This document shows positions 1-8,505 of a stretch of DNA of 64,000 nt, piece after piece. The first letter of the stretch is position 1, and the number at the start of each line of letters is the position of its first letter. This DNA is from Novipirellula herctigrandis (GTDB lineage: Bacteria > Planctomycetota > Planctomycetia > Pirellulales > Pirellulaceae), in contig SJPJ01000001.1 in NCBI GenBank assembly GCA_007859835.1, positions 5,282,986 through 5,346,985 of the forward strand, written 5' to 3'. Under the pieces are notes generated by a model. That model saw only the letters and a list, made by a program, of their open reading frames with translations, was not told the DNA's origin and made no database searches. A program made the position numbers and the translations under genes.

Positions 1-64
1 CCGTTGAACGAGACAACAAGAGGCCGCATATTAATGTGGCGGTTCGGTTGGGCATGTACATTTT

Positions 65-100
65 GCCCCTGAACAATCGCATAGCCCCTGAACAATCGCA
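65..100. repeat. Tandem duplication, 17 bp identical at a 19 bp period
   Basis: The 17-mer GCCCCTGAACAATCGCA occurs at 65-81 and again at 84-100. The 19 bp period is not a multiple of three, which suggests this stretch is untranslated leader of the ABC exporter gene. It resembles the 18 bp tandem duplications at three other places in the window. Confidence 0.8.
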
Positions 101-125
101 CGGACGCCAGCTGGTTGATACAAGG

Positions 126-2072
126 ATGAAGAATTTTCGCCGCGCTCTAGGCGACGCATTTCGCTTTTGGCCGTTGCTATTGCTAGCAACGCTCTGTTCG
201 GTTGGTACCGGGGCTCTGTGGGGTTCCAATATTGGTGCGCTTTTCCCGGTGATCAAAGTGACGATTGCTGGAGAATCGTTGCAGCAATGGGTTGATAACG
301 AAATCGATGCCACGGAGAATCGTATCGTCTCCATCGAGAACGATATCAAAGCTGTCGAACAGCAATTTCAGGAAGCTGAGGCTGAGGATCAATTGCAAGT
401 TGAAGCACTGAACGTCCAACTTGACGCAGAAATCGCCTCGCTCAAATCATCAAAAGCGATGAAACCTTGGATCGACGACTACATGCCTGCGAGCCCCTTT
501 CAAACCGTCGTGTTTGTAATGTGTTTACTTTGCATCGGTACAGGAATCAAACATGTCTTGATGATTGCCAACACCTACGCGGTTTCGCTTATTGCAACCA
601 CCATCGCCCGGCAAATACGACAACAAATTTTTGCAAAGGCGCTTAGCATGGACCAGGCTGGTTTTGCGGGCTACGGAAACAGCGGGTTTGTTGCCCATAT
701 CACTCATACGACCGAAATGTTGTCGGGTGGAATTGTGAGTGTCTATGGTGGCGCGATTCGTGAGCCAATGAAATTGCTGTCCTGCTTGATCGGTGCAAGC
801 CTAATTTGTTGGCGACTATTGCTGTTGAGTCTAGTTGTGGTTCCCGTTGTCGTGTTCATGATTGTGATGCTTAGCCGTTTCCTAAAGACGATTTGCCAGA
901 AGTTTTTAGAGCAATCGATGGGATTGCATCATGTGATGCTTGAATCGTTGTCCAATATCCGAACGGTCCAGGCTTACACTCGCGAGTCGCACGAACAAGC
1001 AAGGTTCGACAAGGCGACTAGGGACATGCAAGGTTTCTCAATGCGAATTGTCCTATTCAACGCACTCAATCGTCCCGTCACTGAAATACTTGCATTGGGC
1101 ATGATGGGGACGGCCATCGTTGCAGGTTCCTATATGGTCTTGAATCGCGCAACGATGATTTGGGGCATTCCGATCGCGGATCGACCGATGGGAGTTGCGT
1201 CAATGCTAATTTTCTTTGGGTTGCTTGTTGGGGCAACCGATCCAGTTCGGAAAATGGCGCAAGTCATTGATGGCATTAATACGGGGATGGTTGCTGCCAA
1301 CATGCTTTATCCTTTACTAGACCGACAAGCGTTGATTGCCGATCCGACCGAACCAGTGGAAAGGCCAACTCCTCATCGCTTCATTGAGTTGAATCAAGTC
1401 CATTTTTCTTATGATGGGGTTCACAATGTTCTCAATGATGTTTCGCTGCAAATTCCGTTCGGTAGCAAGATAGCAATCATTGGTCCTAATGGAGCAGGAA
1501 AATCATCGCTGATCAACTTGATTTGCCGTTTTTATGACCCTCAACAGGGGGCCGTTTGTCTTGACGGTGTGGACATCCGTAGCCTCCGATTAAAAGACCT
1601 TCGTCGCCACATTGCCTTAGTCACACAAACAACCGAGTTGTTTAACGAAACAATTGCTTACAACATTGCTTATGGTGTCGAGCAAGCAACTCGCGAAGAA
1701 ATCGTGGCGGCTGCAAAACTTGCGCACGCTGATGACTTCGTCACCAATGAGTTGCCTGAGCAGTATGACACTATGATCGGGCACAATGGTCTTCGGCTCA
1801 GTGGTGGACAAAGGCAACGCATCGCATTGGCCCGAGCGATTTTGCGTAATCCCGAGATACTGATTCTCGACGAGGCAACCAGCCAAGTTGATATGGAAAG
1901 CGAACGGCTGATCTTTCAAACTCTCGATGAATCCTGTAAAGATTGCACCGTTATTTTTATCACCCATCGTGCAACGATGCTCGACAGGGCGGACTTCTTG
2001 CTAAGTTTTGAGCATGGGACGATGACGATCGAGCGGCAACCTTGCGATACGACCACACATCAAGTTGCATAG
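126..2072 (+). CDS. ABC exporter, fused membrane and ATPase domains (MsbA/lipid-exporter type)
   Basis: Predicted inner-membrane exporter of 648 residues, probably for a lipid-linked or glycan substrate given its neighbours. The N-terminal half is a six-helix exporter domain. The C-terminal ATPase shows a Walker A (GPNGAGKSS, about residue 452), the LSGGQ signature (about 558) and a Walker B ending LILDEATS (about 582). Between the first and second membrane helices (about residues 45-110) lies an unusually long Glu/Gln-rich stretch that reads as an extracytoplasmic coiled coil. I chose ATG 126 because an upstream in-frame start at 36 would run through a 17 bp repeat with a 19 bp period, which does not keep frame. 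A cupin gene starts 21 bp downstream. The exporter call is firm; the substrate is inferred. Confidence 0.85.
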   Translation: MKNFRRALGDAFRFWPLLLLATLCSVGTGALWGSNIGALFPVIKVTIAGESLQQWVDNEIDATENRIVSIENDIKAVEQQFQEAEAEDQLQVEALNVQLDAEIASLKSSKAMKPWIDDYMPASPFQTVVFVMCLLCIGTGIKHVLMIANTYAVSLIATTIARQIRQQIFAKALSMDQAGFAGYGNSGFVAHITHTTEMLSGGIVSVYGGAIREPMKLLSCLIGASLICWRLLLLSLVVVPVVVFMIVMLSRFLKTICQKFLEQSMGLHHVMLESLSNIRTVQAYTRESHEQARFDKATRDMQGFSMRIVLFNALNRPVTEILALGMMGTAIVAGSYMVLNRATMIWGIPIADRPMGVASMLIFFGLLVGATDPVRKMAQVIDGINTGMVAANMLYPLLDRQALIADPTEPVERPTPHRFIELNQVHFSYDGVHNVLNDVSLQIPFGSKIAIIGPNGAGKSSLINLICRFYDPQQGAVCLDGVDIRSLRLKDLRRHIALVTQTTELFNETIAYNIAYGVEQATREEIVAAAKLAHADDFVTNELPEQYDTMIGHNGLRLSGGQRQRIALARAILRNPEILILDEATSQVDMESERLIFQTLDESCKDCTVIFITHRATMLDRADFLLSFEHGTMTIERQPCDTTTHQVA

Positions 2073-2093
2073 TCGCTCCACAAAGGATTTCTT

Positions 2094-2417
2094 ATGGCTA
2101 CAACACTACATTTAAAAGACTTCGTGGGAGGTTGGCTGACCGGCAACTTTGACCCGTGTTTGGTACGCCAAGAGAACGTGGAAGTGGCTGTGAAGTGCTA
2201 TTCCGCAGGAGCTCATGAGGCGAGTCATCATCATCGCATTGCGACCGAATATACGGTGGTCGCCACCGGGCGAGTTCGCATGTTCGATCGAGAATACATT
2301 GCAGGAGAAATCGTTCAAGTGGACCCGAATGAATCAACGGATTTCACTGCGATTGAAGACACGGTGACCGTCGTCTTGAAGTTTCCCAGTGAGCCAAACG
2401 ACAAGTATTTAGACTGA
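2094..2417 (+). CDS. Small single-domain cupin protein
   Basis: A 107-residue protein that looks like one cupin barrel. A His cluster (SHHHRIATE) followed by Glu, then Gly-rich turns, fits cupin motif 1 with its metal-binding residues; motif 2 is weak. It lies 21 bp after the ABC exporter and 44 bp before the nucleotidyltransferase, on the same strand, so it is probably co-transcribed with a surface-glycan cluster. In such clusters cupins may be sugar-nucleotide isomerases or epimerases, or regulators. Nothing here shows which, so no enzymatic role is assigned. Confidence 0.65.
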   Translation: MATTLHLKDFVGGWLTGNFDPCLVRQENVEVAVKCYSAGAHEASHHHRIATEYTVVATGRVRMFDREYIAGEIVQVDPNESTDFTAIEDTVTVVLKFPSEPNDKYLD

Positions 2418-2461
2418 ATTTCTTACTCCGTTTTCACCATCAATCTAGTTTGAGGGCAAGG

Positions 2462-3238
2462 ATGCTCAATATTGTAATTCCAATGGCTGGTCGGGGATCC
2501 CGGTTTTCAGAGGCCGGCTACCAGGACCCGAAGCCTTTGATTGACGTCCATGGTGTACCGATGATCCAAGCGGTTATCGAAAACGTCCGTCCCCAACGTC
2601 CTCACCGGTTCGTGTTTATTTGCCAAGAGGAACATTTAAAAGACTATCCATTGCCTCGCACTCTCAAACAACAAGCACCAAGTTGCCAAATTGTTTCGGT
2701 TAAAGGTGTCACACAGGGGGCTGCTTGTACCGTTCTGTTGGCAAAGCAATGGATTGATAACTCAAACCCTTTGATGATTGCCAATTGTGATCAATGGATT
2801 GACTATTCCATTGATGACTATCTTGACGCAACAGACCAAAGCGGTGTCGATGGTTTGGTGATGACGATGAGAGACAATTCGCCGAAATGGTCTTACATTG
2901 ATCGTGATTCCACTGGCTCGATTCGAGGAATCGTCGAGAAAGAAGTGGTGTCAGATGAGGCGACCGTTGGCATTTACAATTTTGCTCGGGGATCAGATTT
3001 TGTCAGTTCCGCTTGTGAAATGATAAAAGCGAATGATCGGTCTAAGAACGAGTTTTATGTTGCACCGGTTTATTCTCGAATGATCCGCAAAGGGGCAAGT
3101 ATTGCGACAAGTGACATCGGAGATGCTGGGAGTAAAATGCATGGATTAGGAACTCCCGACGACCTGACACGTTTTCTTGCTCGAGGATTCGAGAACAGAA
3201 TTCAATCTTCCTTTTCGCAACGACGCGTTTCAGCTTAG
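2462..3238 (+). CDS. Sugar-phosphate nucleotidyltransferase-like protein
   Basis: A 258-residue NTP-transferase-fold protein. The N-terminus reads IVIPMAGRGSRF and then DPKPLIDVHGVPMI, the GxGxR nucleotide loop and the K-P-L motif of sugar-1-phosphate nucleotidyltransferases. Further in, MIANCDQW matches the metal-binding Asp strand of this fold. The start is ATG 2462, preceded by GAGG at 2452-2455; a TTG at 2450 is possible. The family would activate a sugar for polysaccharide assembly, which fits the exporter and WavE-like neighbours. The exact sugar cannot be read. Confidence 0.75.
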   Translation: MLNIVIPMAGRGSRFSEAGYQDPKPLIDVHGVPMIQAVIENVRPQRPHRFVFICQEEHLKDYPLPRTLKQQAPSCQIVSVKGVTQGAACTVLLAKQWIDNSNPLMIANCDQWIDYSIDDYLDATDQSGVDGLVMTMRDNSPKWSYIDRDSTGSIRGIVEKEVVSDEATVGIYNFARGSDFVSSACEMIKANDRSKNEFYVAPVYSRMIRKGASIATSDIGDAGSKMHGLGTPDDLTRFLARGFENRIQSSFSQRRVSA

Positions 3239-3254
3239 ACGAAGGTTCATTCGG

Positions 3255-4364
3255 ATGTGGAAGTGGAATTTTATCTGTTGGCTCGTGTCGTTGATCACGA
3301 GCGATCCCAAAAAGCGAGGACACCACTTTCGCAGGTTGCGTGATCGTGTTAACGCTGAATTGGGCCGCTATGAAGATAATTGGGAAGTGACAAGAACCTA
3401 TACGAAAACCTCGATTTGCCGTCCTGTTGTTCCAACATCGAAGACCAATATCGCGGTCGTCGTCCAGGGGCCTGTCATTGAAGAAGACAACCAGACCTTC
3501 GAATCATTAAAGTCCTATTTGGATCTGTTTCCTGGTAATCCCATTATCCTATCGACTTGGGATACTACGCCTCCTTCCACGTTGAGTGCGATCGAGAATC
3601 TTGGCGTTCATGTTGTGACTAGCCCGGAACCTGAGCATCCCGGGCCTGCCAATTTGAACATGCAAATCGTCTCAACACGTTGCGGTTTGAGGAAGGCCAA
3701 GGAACTAGGCACTCTCTATGCGGTCAAGACTCGAACCGATTCACGAATGCACGCACCGCGGATCGCAGACTATTTGGTAGGGTTGTTAAAAGCCTTTCCG
3801 ATCGATCAAGGCGGTGCTCAACAAGAACGAATCGCTGTACTTGATCATGCAACACGGCTCTATATTCCCTATCACCCATCGGACATTCTAATGTTCGGAC
3901 GCGTGGAAGATCTGACCCTTTATTGGTCCATGCCTTTGGCGGGACCGGAGGTCAAGTTGACGTATCCACAAAACTTTGACGAATGGGTTTCCGAACCGAT
4001 GTCGGAGGTCATGCTCTGTCGGCATTTTCTTGAGCAACTCGACATTCCGCTCGACGGTAGCATTCAGCAGTGGTGGCGAATTCTATCGGATCGCTTCATT
4101 TGCGTGGACCGATCCTCTTTGAACTTCTTATGGCCAAAGTATAACTATCATCTTGACCACCGACTGAGTGACCTAGACGAGTACAGCAATTGGGCAGTCT
4201 GTACTTTTCGCGATTGGATCAATATCTCTCAGCAGAATCTAGATCCTCCAGTAACGCTTGAAGATTTACGAGGCCAAAAGCTTAATGCGATTCTGCCAAG
4301 TTTCGATATGGATTGGTGTCACAAGGTTCAGGAAGAAACGCATTCGCTGAGACATGTTGCGTGA
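3255..4364 (+). CDS. WavE-like lipopolysaccharide synthesis protein
   Basis: A 369-residue protein resembling WavE-type lipopolysaccharide core or capsule synthesis proteins, a glycosyltransferase-like family. Features include a strand IAVVVQGPV followed by an acidic patch, a stretch giving KTRTDSRMHAP (the position of the family's Asp motif), and a Trp-rich C-terminal half. The first residues are hydrophobic (WNFICWLVSLI), possibly membrane-associating. ATG 3255 lies 16 bp after the upstream stop and has GAAGG nine bases upstream; an in-frame start at 3177 would overlap the previous gene by 62 bp and is less likely. It is the last gene of the left surface-glycan block. Confidence 0.6.
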   Translation: MWKWNFICWLVSLITSDPKKRGHHFRRLRDRVNAELGRYEDNWEVTRTYTKTSICRPVVPTSKTNIAVVVQGPVIEEDNQTFESLKSYLDLFPGNPIILSTWDTTPPSTLSAIENLGVHVVTSPEPEHPGPANLNMQIVSTRCGLRKAKELGTLYAVKTRTDSRMHAPRIADYLVGLLKAFPIDQGGAQQERIAVLDHATRLYIPYHPSDILMFGRVEDLTLYWSMPLAGPEVKLTYPQNFDEWVSEPMSEVMLCRHFLEQLDIPLDGSIQQWWRILSDRFICVDRSSLNFLWPKYNYHLDHRLSDLDEYSNWAVCTFRDWINISQQNLDPPVTLEDLRGQKLNAILPSFDMDWCHKVQEETHSLRHVA

Positions 4365-4399
4365 CTCTTGCGATCCGAGAACGGTTGACAGGAGTCGCT

Positions 4400-4439
4400 G
4401 ACGCTACGCTAATAGAAGCAGCGTCTGGACACCTTTTTA
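4400..4439 (+). terminator. Possible weak terminator after the left glycan block
   Basis: GACGCT (4400-4405) can pair with AGCGTC (4420-4425), and a T-run (CCTTTTT) follows at about 4432-4438. The stem is only six base pairs with a 14-base loop, so this is a tentative call. Its place between two plus-strand genes of unrelated function fits an operon end. Confidence 0.3.
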
Positions 4440-4459
4440 GCTCTTCTCACTGATATCAC

Positions 4460-5773
4460 GTGCGCACAATACTTATTCGCGTTCTCATGCGAACGCTTCT
4501 GGTTTGCTGGATCACACCAATATACGCCGAGGATTGGGCACAGTGGCGAGGTGCCGGTCGGGATGCCGTGCTCCATGAAACCGGGTTGATGGAGACTTTG
4601 CCCGATGGACAAATTCCTCGTCTTTGGACGCAGACCATCGGTGCTGGCTATAGTGGCCCGACGGTTGCCGCGGGGCGAGTCTATGTTACGGACCATGGCA
4701 CGGGGGATGAAACACAAGAGGTCGAACGTGTACTTTGTTTCGATGCCAAAACCGGCAAGCCGCTGTGGCAGCACGTCTATCAAGTGGAGTACACGATTTC
4801 ATACACCGCAGGTCCACGCGCTAGTGTGACGATTGACGATGGGAAAGCGTTTGTGGTTGGAGCGATGGGCGATTTTCATTGTCTTGATGCAGCCACAGGT
4901 GAAGTGGTCTGGGGCCGCGCTCTGGCGAAAGATTTCAAAGCCCGAATGCCGATTTGGGGTATCACTGCTTCGCCGCTTGTTTACAACAATTTGGTCATTC
5001 AAGTCGCTGCCGGTAAAGATGGCGCATGCGTGGTGGGATTGGACAAAGAAACGGGCGAAGAGCGGTGGCGGTCGCTAGATGAGAAGGCAGGCTACAGTGC
5101 CCCGATATTGATCCGCCAAGGAGATCAGGAGGTCGTGGTTTGTTGGACGGGCGAATCGGTCAGCGGACTTGACCCAGTGACGGGAAAGGTTTTTTGGGGC
5201 ATTCCCATGTTGCCGAAACAGATGCCGATTGGGGTTCCGACGCCCGTGGTTCAAGACGACAAGTTATTTGTGTCGTCGTTCTATGATGGATCAATGTTGA
5301 TCGAGTTTGATTTGGAAAAGCCAACGGCAAAGAAACTGTGGCATCGTGTCGGAGTGGATGAGAAAAACACTGACGCACTTCAATGCATGATCAGTAACCC
5401 AATCTTGAAAGGAGACTACATTTACGGCGTCGATAGCTATGGCGAACTTCGCTGTTTGAAAATGTCAAACGGCGATCGAGTTTGGGAAAACCTTACGGCA
5501 GTCAAACGGAATCGTTGGGGAACGATACACATCATTCGCCACGGTGATTCAGAAATTATGCTCAACGAACAGGGCGAGTTGATCTACGCAACACTTTCGC
5601 CCGACGGTTTCCATGAGCATTCTCGAGCCAAGCTGATCGGCCCGACTCGTGTGCAGTTAAACCGGCGCAATGGTGTCTGCTGGTCCGCACCGGCGATTTC
5701 CGATGGACACATCTTCGCTCGCAACGATGAAGAGTTGGTCTGCGCATCGCTGCTGGCGAAGTTGGATGATTAG
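4460..5773 (+). CDS. Exported PQQ-like beta-propeller protein
   Basis: A 437-residue exported beta-propeller of the PQQ/quinoprotein-like type common in planctomycetes. A signal peptide ends near YAEDW. The mature protein carries repeated blades with the G-x-x-(V/L)-W signature, e.g. DAATGEVVWG, DKETGEERWR and DPVTGKVFWG. Blades of this type bind PQQ in dehydrogenases but more often act as scaffolds. No dehydrogenase active site was recognised, so a binding or scaffolding role is inferred. GTG 4460 is favoured over ATG 4487 because it gives a better signal peptide. Its stop overlaps the stop of the convergent RbsD/FucU gene. Confidence 0.75.
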   Translation: MRTILIRVLMRTLLVCWITPIYAEDWAQWRGAGRDAVLHETGLMETLPDGQIPRLWTQTIGAGYSGPTVAAGRVYVTDHGTGDETQEVERVLCFDAKTGKPLWQHVYQVEYTISYTAGPRASVTIDDGKAFVVGAMGDFHCLDAATGEVVWGRALAKDFKARMPIWGITASPLVYNNLVIQVAAGKDGACVVGLDKETGEERWRSLDEKAGYSAPILIRQGDQEVVVCWTGESVSGLDPVTGKVFWGIPMLPKQMPIGVPTPVVQDDKLFVSSFYDGSMLIEFDLEKPTAKKLWHRVGVDEKNTDALQCMISNPILKGDYIYGVDSYGELRCLKMSNGDRVWENLTAVKRNRWGTIHIIRHGDSEIMLNEQGELIYATLSPDGFHEHSRAKLIGPTRVQLNRRNGVCWSAPAISDGHIFARNDEELVCASLLAKLDD

Positions 5774-6219
5774 TCGTCCATGCGAACGCCAATGCTCAGC
5801 AGGATATTCGCATAGCGCTGCAAATCGGCGGTTTGAATCGTCAAGACATGGTCTTCGGTCGCGACTGCTTCATAGAACGACCATTTGTCGATCGGTTCAA
5901 GCTCTAGATCGAGCCCTTCGTTTTTGATCGTTTGGCGATAGTCCTGCCATACTTCGGGATCGCCATCGAGGGCGTAGGGGCCGCTCGTTTCGGTCTGCAT
6001 GGTTTGGATCTTTTCCACGGGTACCGCCGAAAGAACCGCCTCGAGAACTTGATTGCATGTTGGCACGCCGACCATCAAATTCAAACTCACGAGTTCTGCT
6101 CTTGGCCCTCGCTTGTTCGACGCTGGGTAGTTCCCGTCCGAAATGAGGATCGTACTGTGATGGCCTGCCGCGGCAATGGCTGCGGAAATTTGGGGGTGTA
6201 GGAGTTTGTGTCGAAGCAT
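5770..6219 (-). CDS. RbsD/FucU family sugar mutarotase
   Basis: A 149-residue protein of the RbsD/FucU family, which interconverts pyranose/furanose forms or anomers of ribose or fucose. The catalytic His of the family is present (AGHHS, H20), as is the Asp at 28 (ILISDGNYP), and the C-terminal Y-A-N motif (RYANILL) is intact. The family call is firm; ribose versus fucose cannot be decided, and length slightly favours FucU-like members. It stands alone, divergent from the site-2 protease gene and overlapping the propeller gene tail to tail. A more divergent relative lies at 55238. Confidence 0.8.
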   Translation of the reverse strand: MLRHKLLHPQISAAIAAAGHHSTILISDGNYPASNKRGPRAELVSLNLMVGVPTCNQVLEAVLSAVPVEKIQTMQTETSGPYALDGDPEVWQDYRQTIKNEGLDLELEPIDKWSFYEAVATEDHVLTIQTADLQRYANILLSIGVRMDD

Positions 6220-6485
6220 CTTGGAATCCAGTAGTAGAATGGAGAGAAACGACTCTTAGTTGTTAGCTGCCCGGTTTGCGATTCAATGTCACCTTTTACT
6301 TCGCGAAAGTGCAACTTTTTACCCACTTTTGCGGAGTGAAGGCGTCTCTTGTCGGCAGCACCTGAAAAAATACATTAGCAGTACGGGTGGTGGCATTTAC
6401 CAATTCGTGGGTAAGATCAAACGGAGCAGACCCGTGGACAGGTCGCTATTATGCCAGAAACAAGATTCGTTGTAACGGAGCCTGC

Positions 6486-7655
6486 GTGTTCGAACGCCGA
6501 TTAAAACTTGGAACCTATCTAGGGATTGATCTCTATGTCCATTGGACATTTGCACTGTTAATTGCCTACGTCGCCTTTGAATCGCAGACCGAAGGTCTCG
6601 GCGGAATGGCATTCGGCGTTTTGCAACTCTTTGGTGTCTTTCTTTGTGTCACCCTGCACGAGTACGGGCACGCGATGGCTGCTCGGCGGTTCGGGATTCC
6701 GACGATCGATATTACTTTATTGCCCATTGGCGGTGTCGCTCGACTGCAGCGAATGCCCCGCATTGCTTGGCAAGAATTGGTCGTTGCTGTCGCGGGTCCT
6801 GCTGTGAATGTCGTTATTGTAACCCTGTTGTTGGGCGGAATGCTCGTGCTTGGTACTTGGGGATACTTGTTTGCCGTGGTGGGATTGCCTACCGACGAAG
6901 CAACTTACGAAGCCGCGAACCAAGTGTTCGCCCAACCATCGATCTTTGGATTTGCTGTTGCGATGTTGGCGATCAACACGATGCTTGTCCTGTTCAACAT
7001 GATCCCTGCGTTTCCAATGGACGGTGGACGCGTGCTGCGAAGTTTCTTGGCGATGGTGACGGATTACCGTACCGCGACCTATGTGGCTTCAAGGATTGGG
7101 ATTGTGTGCGCTATCTTGATGGCAAGCGTGGGTATCTACTTCAAAGCCCCCGTGCCAGTGCTAATCGCCATGTTTATCGCTTATGCGGGAATGGCCGAAG
7201 CCAAGCAAGTCGAGATGATGGAATCGGTCCGTGGGTTACGGGTTGGCGATTGCATGGTTCAGTTTCCAACGTCCATCGCTATGGATGCCACGCTCGATGA
7301 CGTTGCCGGGCGTTGGCAGGCCCTGTCGTCGGCAAGCTTGCCCGTGATTGCCACGGGCGGGATAGTCGTGGGCGTCCTTTCCTTTAAGGAAATTATTGCG
7401 GCGATCCAATCCGGAGTACCGCCACATACAACTGCGGGTCAATTAGCCGACCACGGCGTGCCATCGATTCATGTTGGCAGCAACCTCGAAGATGTTCTGT
7501 TGGGGACAGGCGGTAAGTACCGTCAAATGCCCGTGGTCGACGAAGCCGGTCGATTGATGGGCCTGCTCGATCTCGACTCGATGCTCGCACGAGGATCAAT
7601 TGCAAAACATCTCGCAAGTCCCATCCCCGTCGGTCATTTTGACGCGCGTTCGTAA
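6486..7655 (+). CDS. Site-2 protease family metalloprotease (M50) with CBS domains
   Basis: A 389-residue intramembrane zinc metalloprotease. The active site HEYGH lies in a membrane helix (H58, E59, H62), and the second motif N-x-IPAFPMDGGR supplies the third zinc ligand (about D179). At least five hydrophobic helices are visible. The C-terminal part (about 245-375) reads as two CBS domains, which usually sense adenine nucleotides; this combination is a known M50 subgroup. I chose GTG 6486 because CGGAG sits five bases upstream; an in-frame start at 6387 would add a polar leader unlike the family. The protein substrate is unknown. Confidence 0.85.
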   Translation: MFERRLKLGTYLGIDLYVHWTFALLIAYVAFESQTEGLGGMAFGVLQLFGVFLCVTLHEYGHAMAARRFGIPTIDITLLPIGGVARLQRMPRIAWQELVVAVAGPAVNVVIVTLLLGGMLVLGTWGYLFAVVGLPTDEATYEAANQVFAQPSIFGFAVAMLAINTMLVLFNMIPAFPMDGGRVLRSFLAMVTDYRTATYVASRIGIVCAILMASVGIYFKAPVPVLIAMFIAYAGMAEAKQVEMMESVRGLRVGDCMVQFPTSIAMDATLDDVAGRWQALSSASLPVIATGGIVVGVLSFKEIIAAIQSGVPPHTTAGQLADHGVPSIHVGSNLEDVLLGTGGKYRQMPVVDEAGRLMGLLDLDSMLARGSIAKHLASPIPVGHFDARS

Positions 7656-7663
7656 CTTGAATC

Positions 7664-8497
7664 CTAGTTGCGAAGCAATCGATCTCGAATCGCTCGGATA
7701 TGCATCGGGCCTGTGCCACAGCAACCACCAATGAGCGTTGCACCGAGTTCGATCCACTGCAACGCAAAGTCGCAGTACTGTTTGATGCCGTGTTCGGACA
7801 CATTGGCAAATCCGAGGCAATCTTCGGCGGGGCCTGCATTGGCATAAGCACCGATCGGGACGTTGAGTTTTGCGCCAGCGAGCGATTTTACGAACGGAGT
7901 CGTCTGTGCCGCGCTCGTACAGTTCACCAGCACCGTCGCAGCGCCGGCATCGACGGCACACCGCGCACCTTCGGCCATTTCATAAGGGCTCAATAAGTCC
8001 GCATTCGGACCCGCCGTGAATGCGACCCAGGTTTCCAACCCCGTCTTAACGGATTCGTCCACCGCCACGATTGCTTCACCCACGTGCGGAAATGTCTCGC
8101 AAAGCACCAGATCGCATCCCGCCGAGGCCAATTCGATTGCCATCTCGGCATGCTCGTTTCGAGGGTGGCTCGGCGAAAGGTCAGGCCGGTAGCAGTCGAA
8201 AATTGGGGCAAGACTGCCAGCGATGCGGTGTCCGATCGGAACGGAATGGCGAGCGATTTCGACAGCTTTTGCAGTTAGCTCACGCCAATTGTTTCCAACG
8301 GTACGATGCCGCGTTCGAAACGTGTTAGCGGTATGCACCACCGCTCCCGCGTCCGCATAATCACGATGGATTTGCGACAGGATTTCAGGTGCTGTGTTGA
8401 TCGCACGGGCGCTCCAGCTCGGCAAATCAACCGCTACGCCCCGACACGAAAGCTGCGTCCCGATGGGGCCGTCCAGTAGCACGATCGAGCTTGTCAC
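7664..8497 (-). CDS. Homocysteine S-methyltransferase family protein
   Basis: A 277-residue barrel protein of the homocysteine methyltransferase family. The zinc-binding cysteines are all there: C193 (VNCTS) and C259/C260 (IGGCCGT). The N-terminus LLDGPIGTQL and the motif TANTFRT match this family, which transfers a methyl group from S-methylmethionine, SAM or betaine to homocysteine. The exact donor cannot be told. It ends eight bases from the stop of the convergent M50 gene and starts eight bases after the acyltransferase/ligase gene, so it is probably the last gene of the nagBA operon. Confidence 0.8.
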   Translation of the reverse strand: MTSSIVLLDGPIGTQLSCRGVAVDLPSWSARAINTAPEILSQIHRDYADAGAVVHTANTFRTRHRTVGNNWRELTAKAVEIARHSVPIGHRIAGSLAPIFDCYRPDLSPSHPRNEHAEMAIELASAGCDLVLCETFPHVGEAIVAVDESVKTGLETWVAFTAGPNADLLSPYEMAEGARCAVDAGAATVLVNCTSAAQTTPFVKSLAGAKLNVPIGAYANAGPAEDCLGFANVSEHGIKQYCDFALQWIELGATLIGGCCGTGPMHIRAIRDRLLRN

Positions 8498-8505
8498 TGT
8501 GATGC

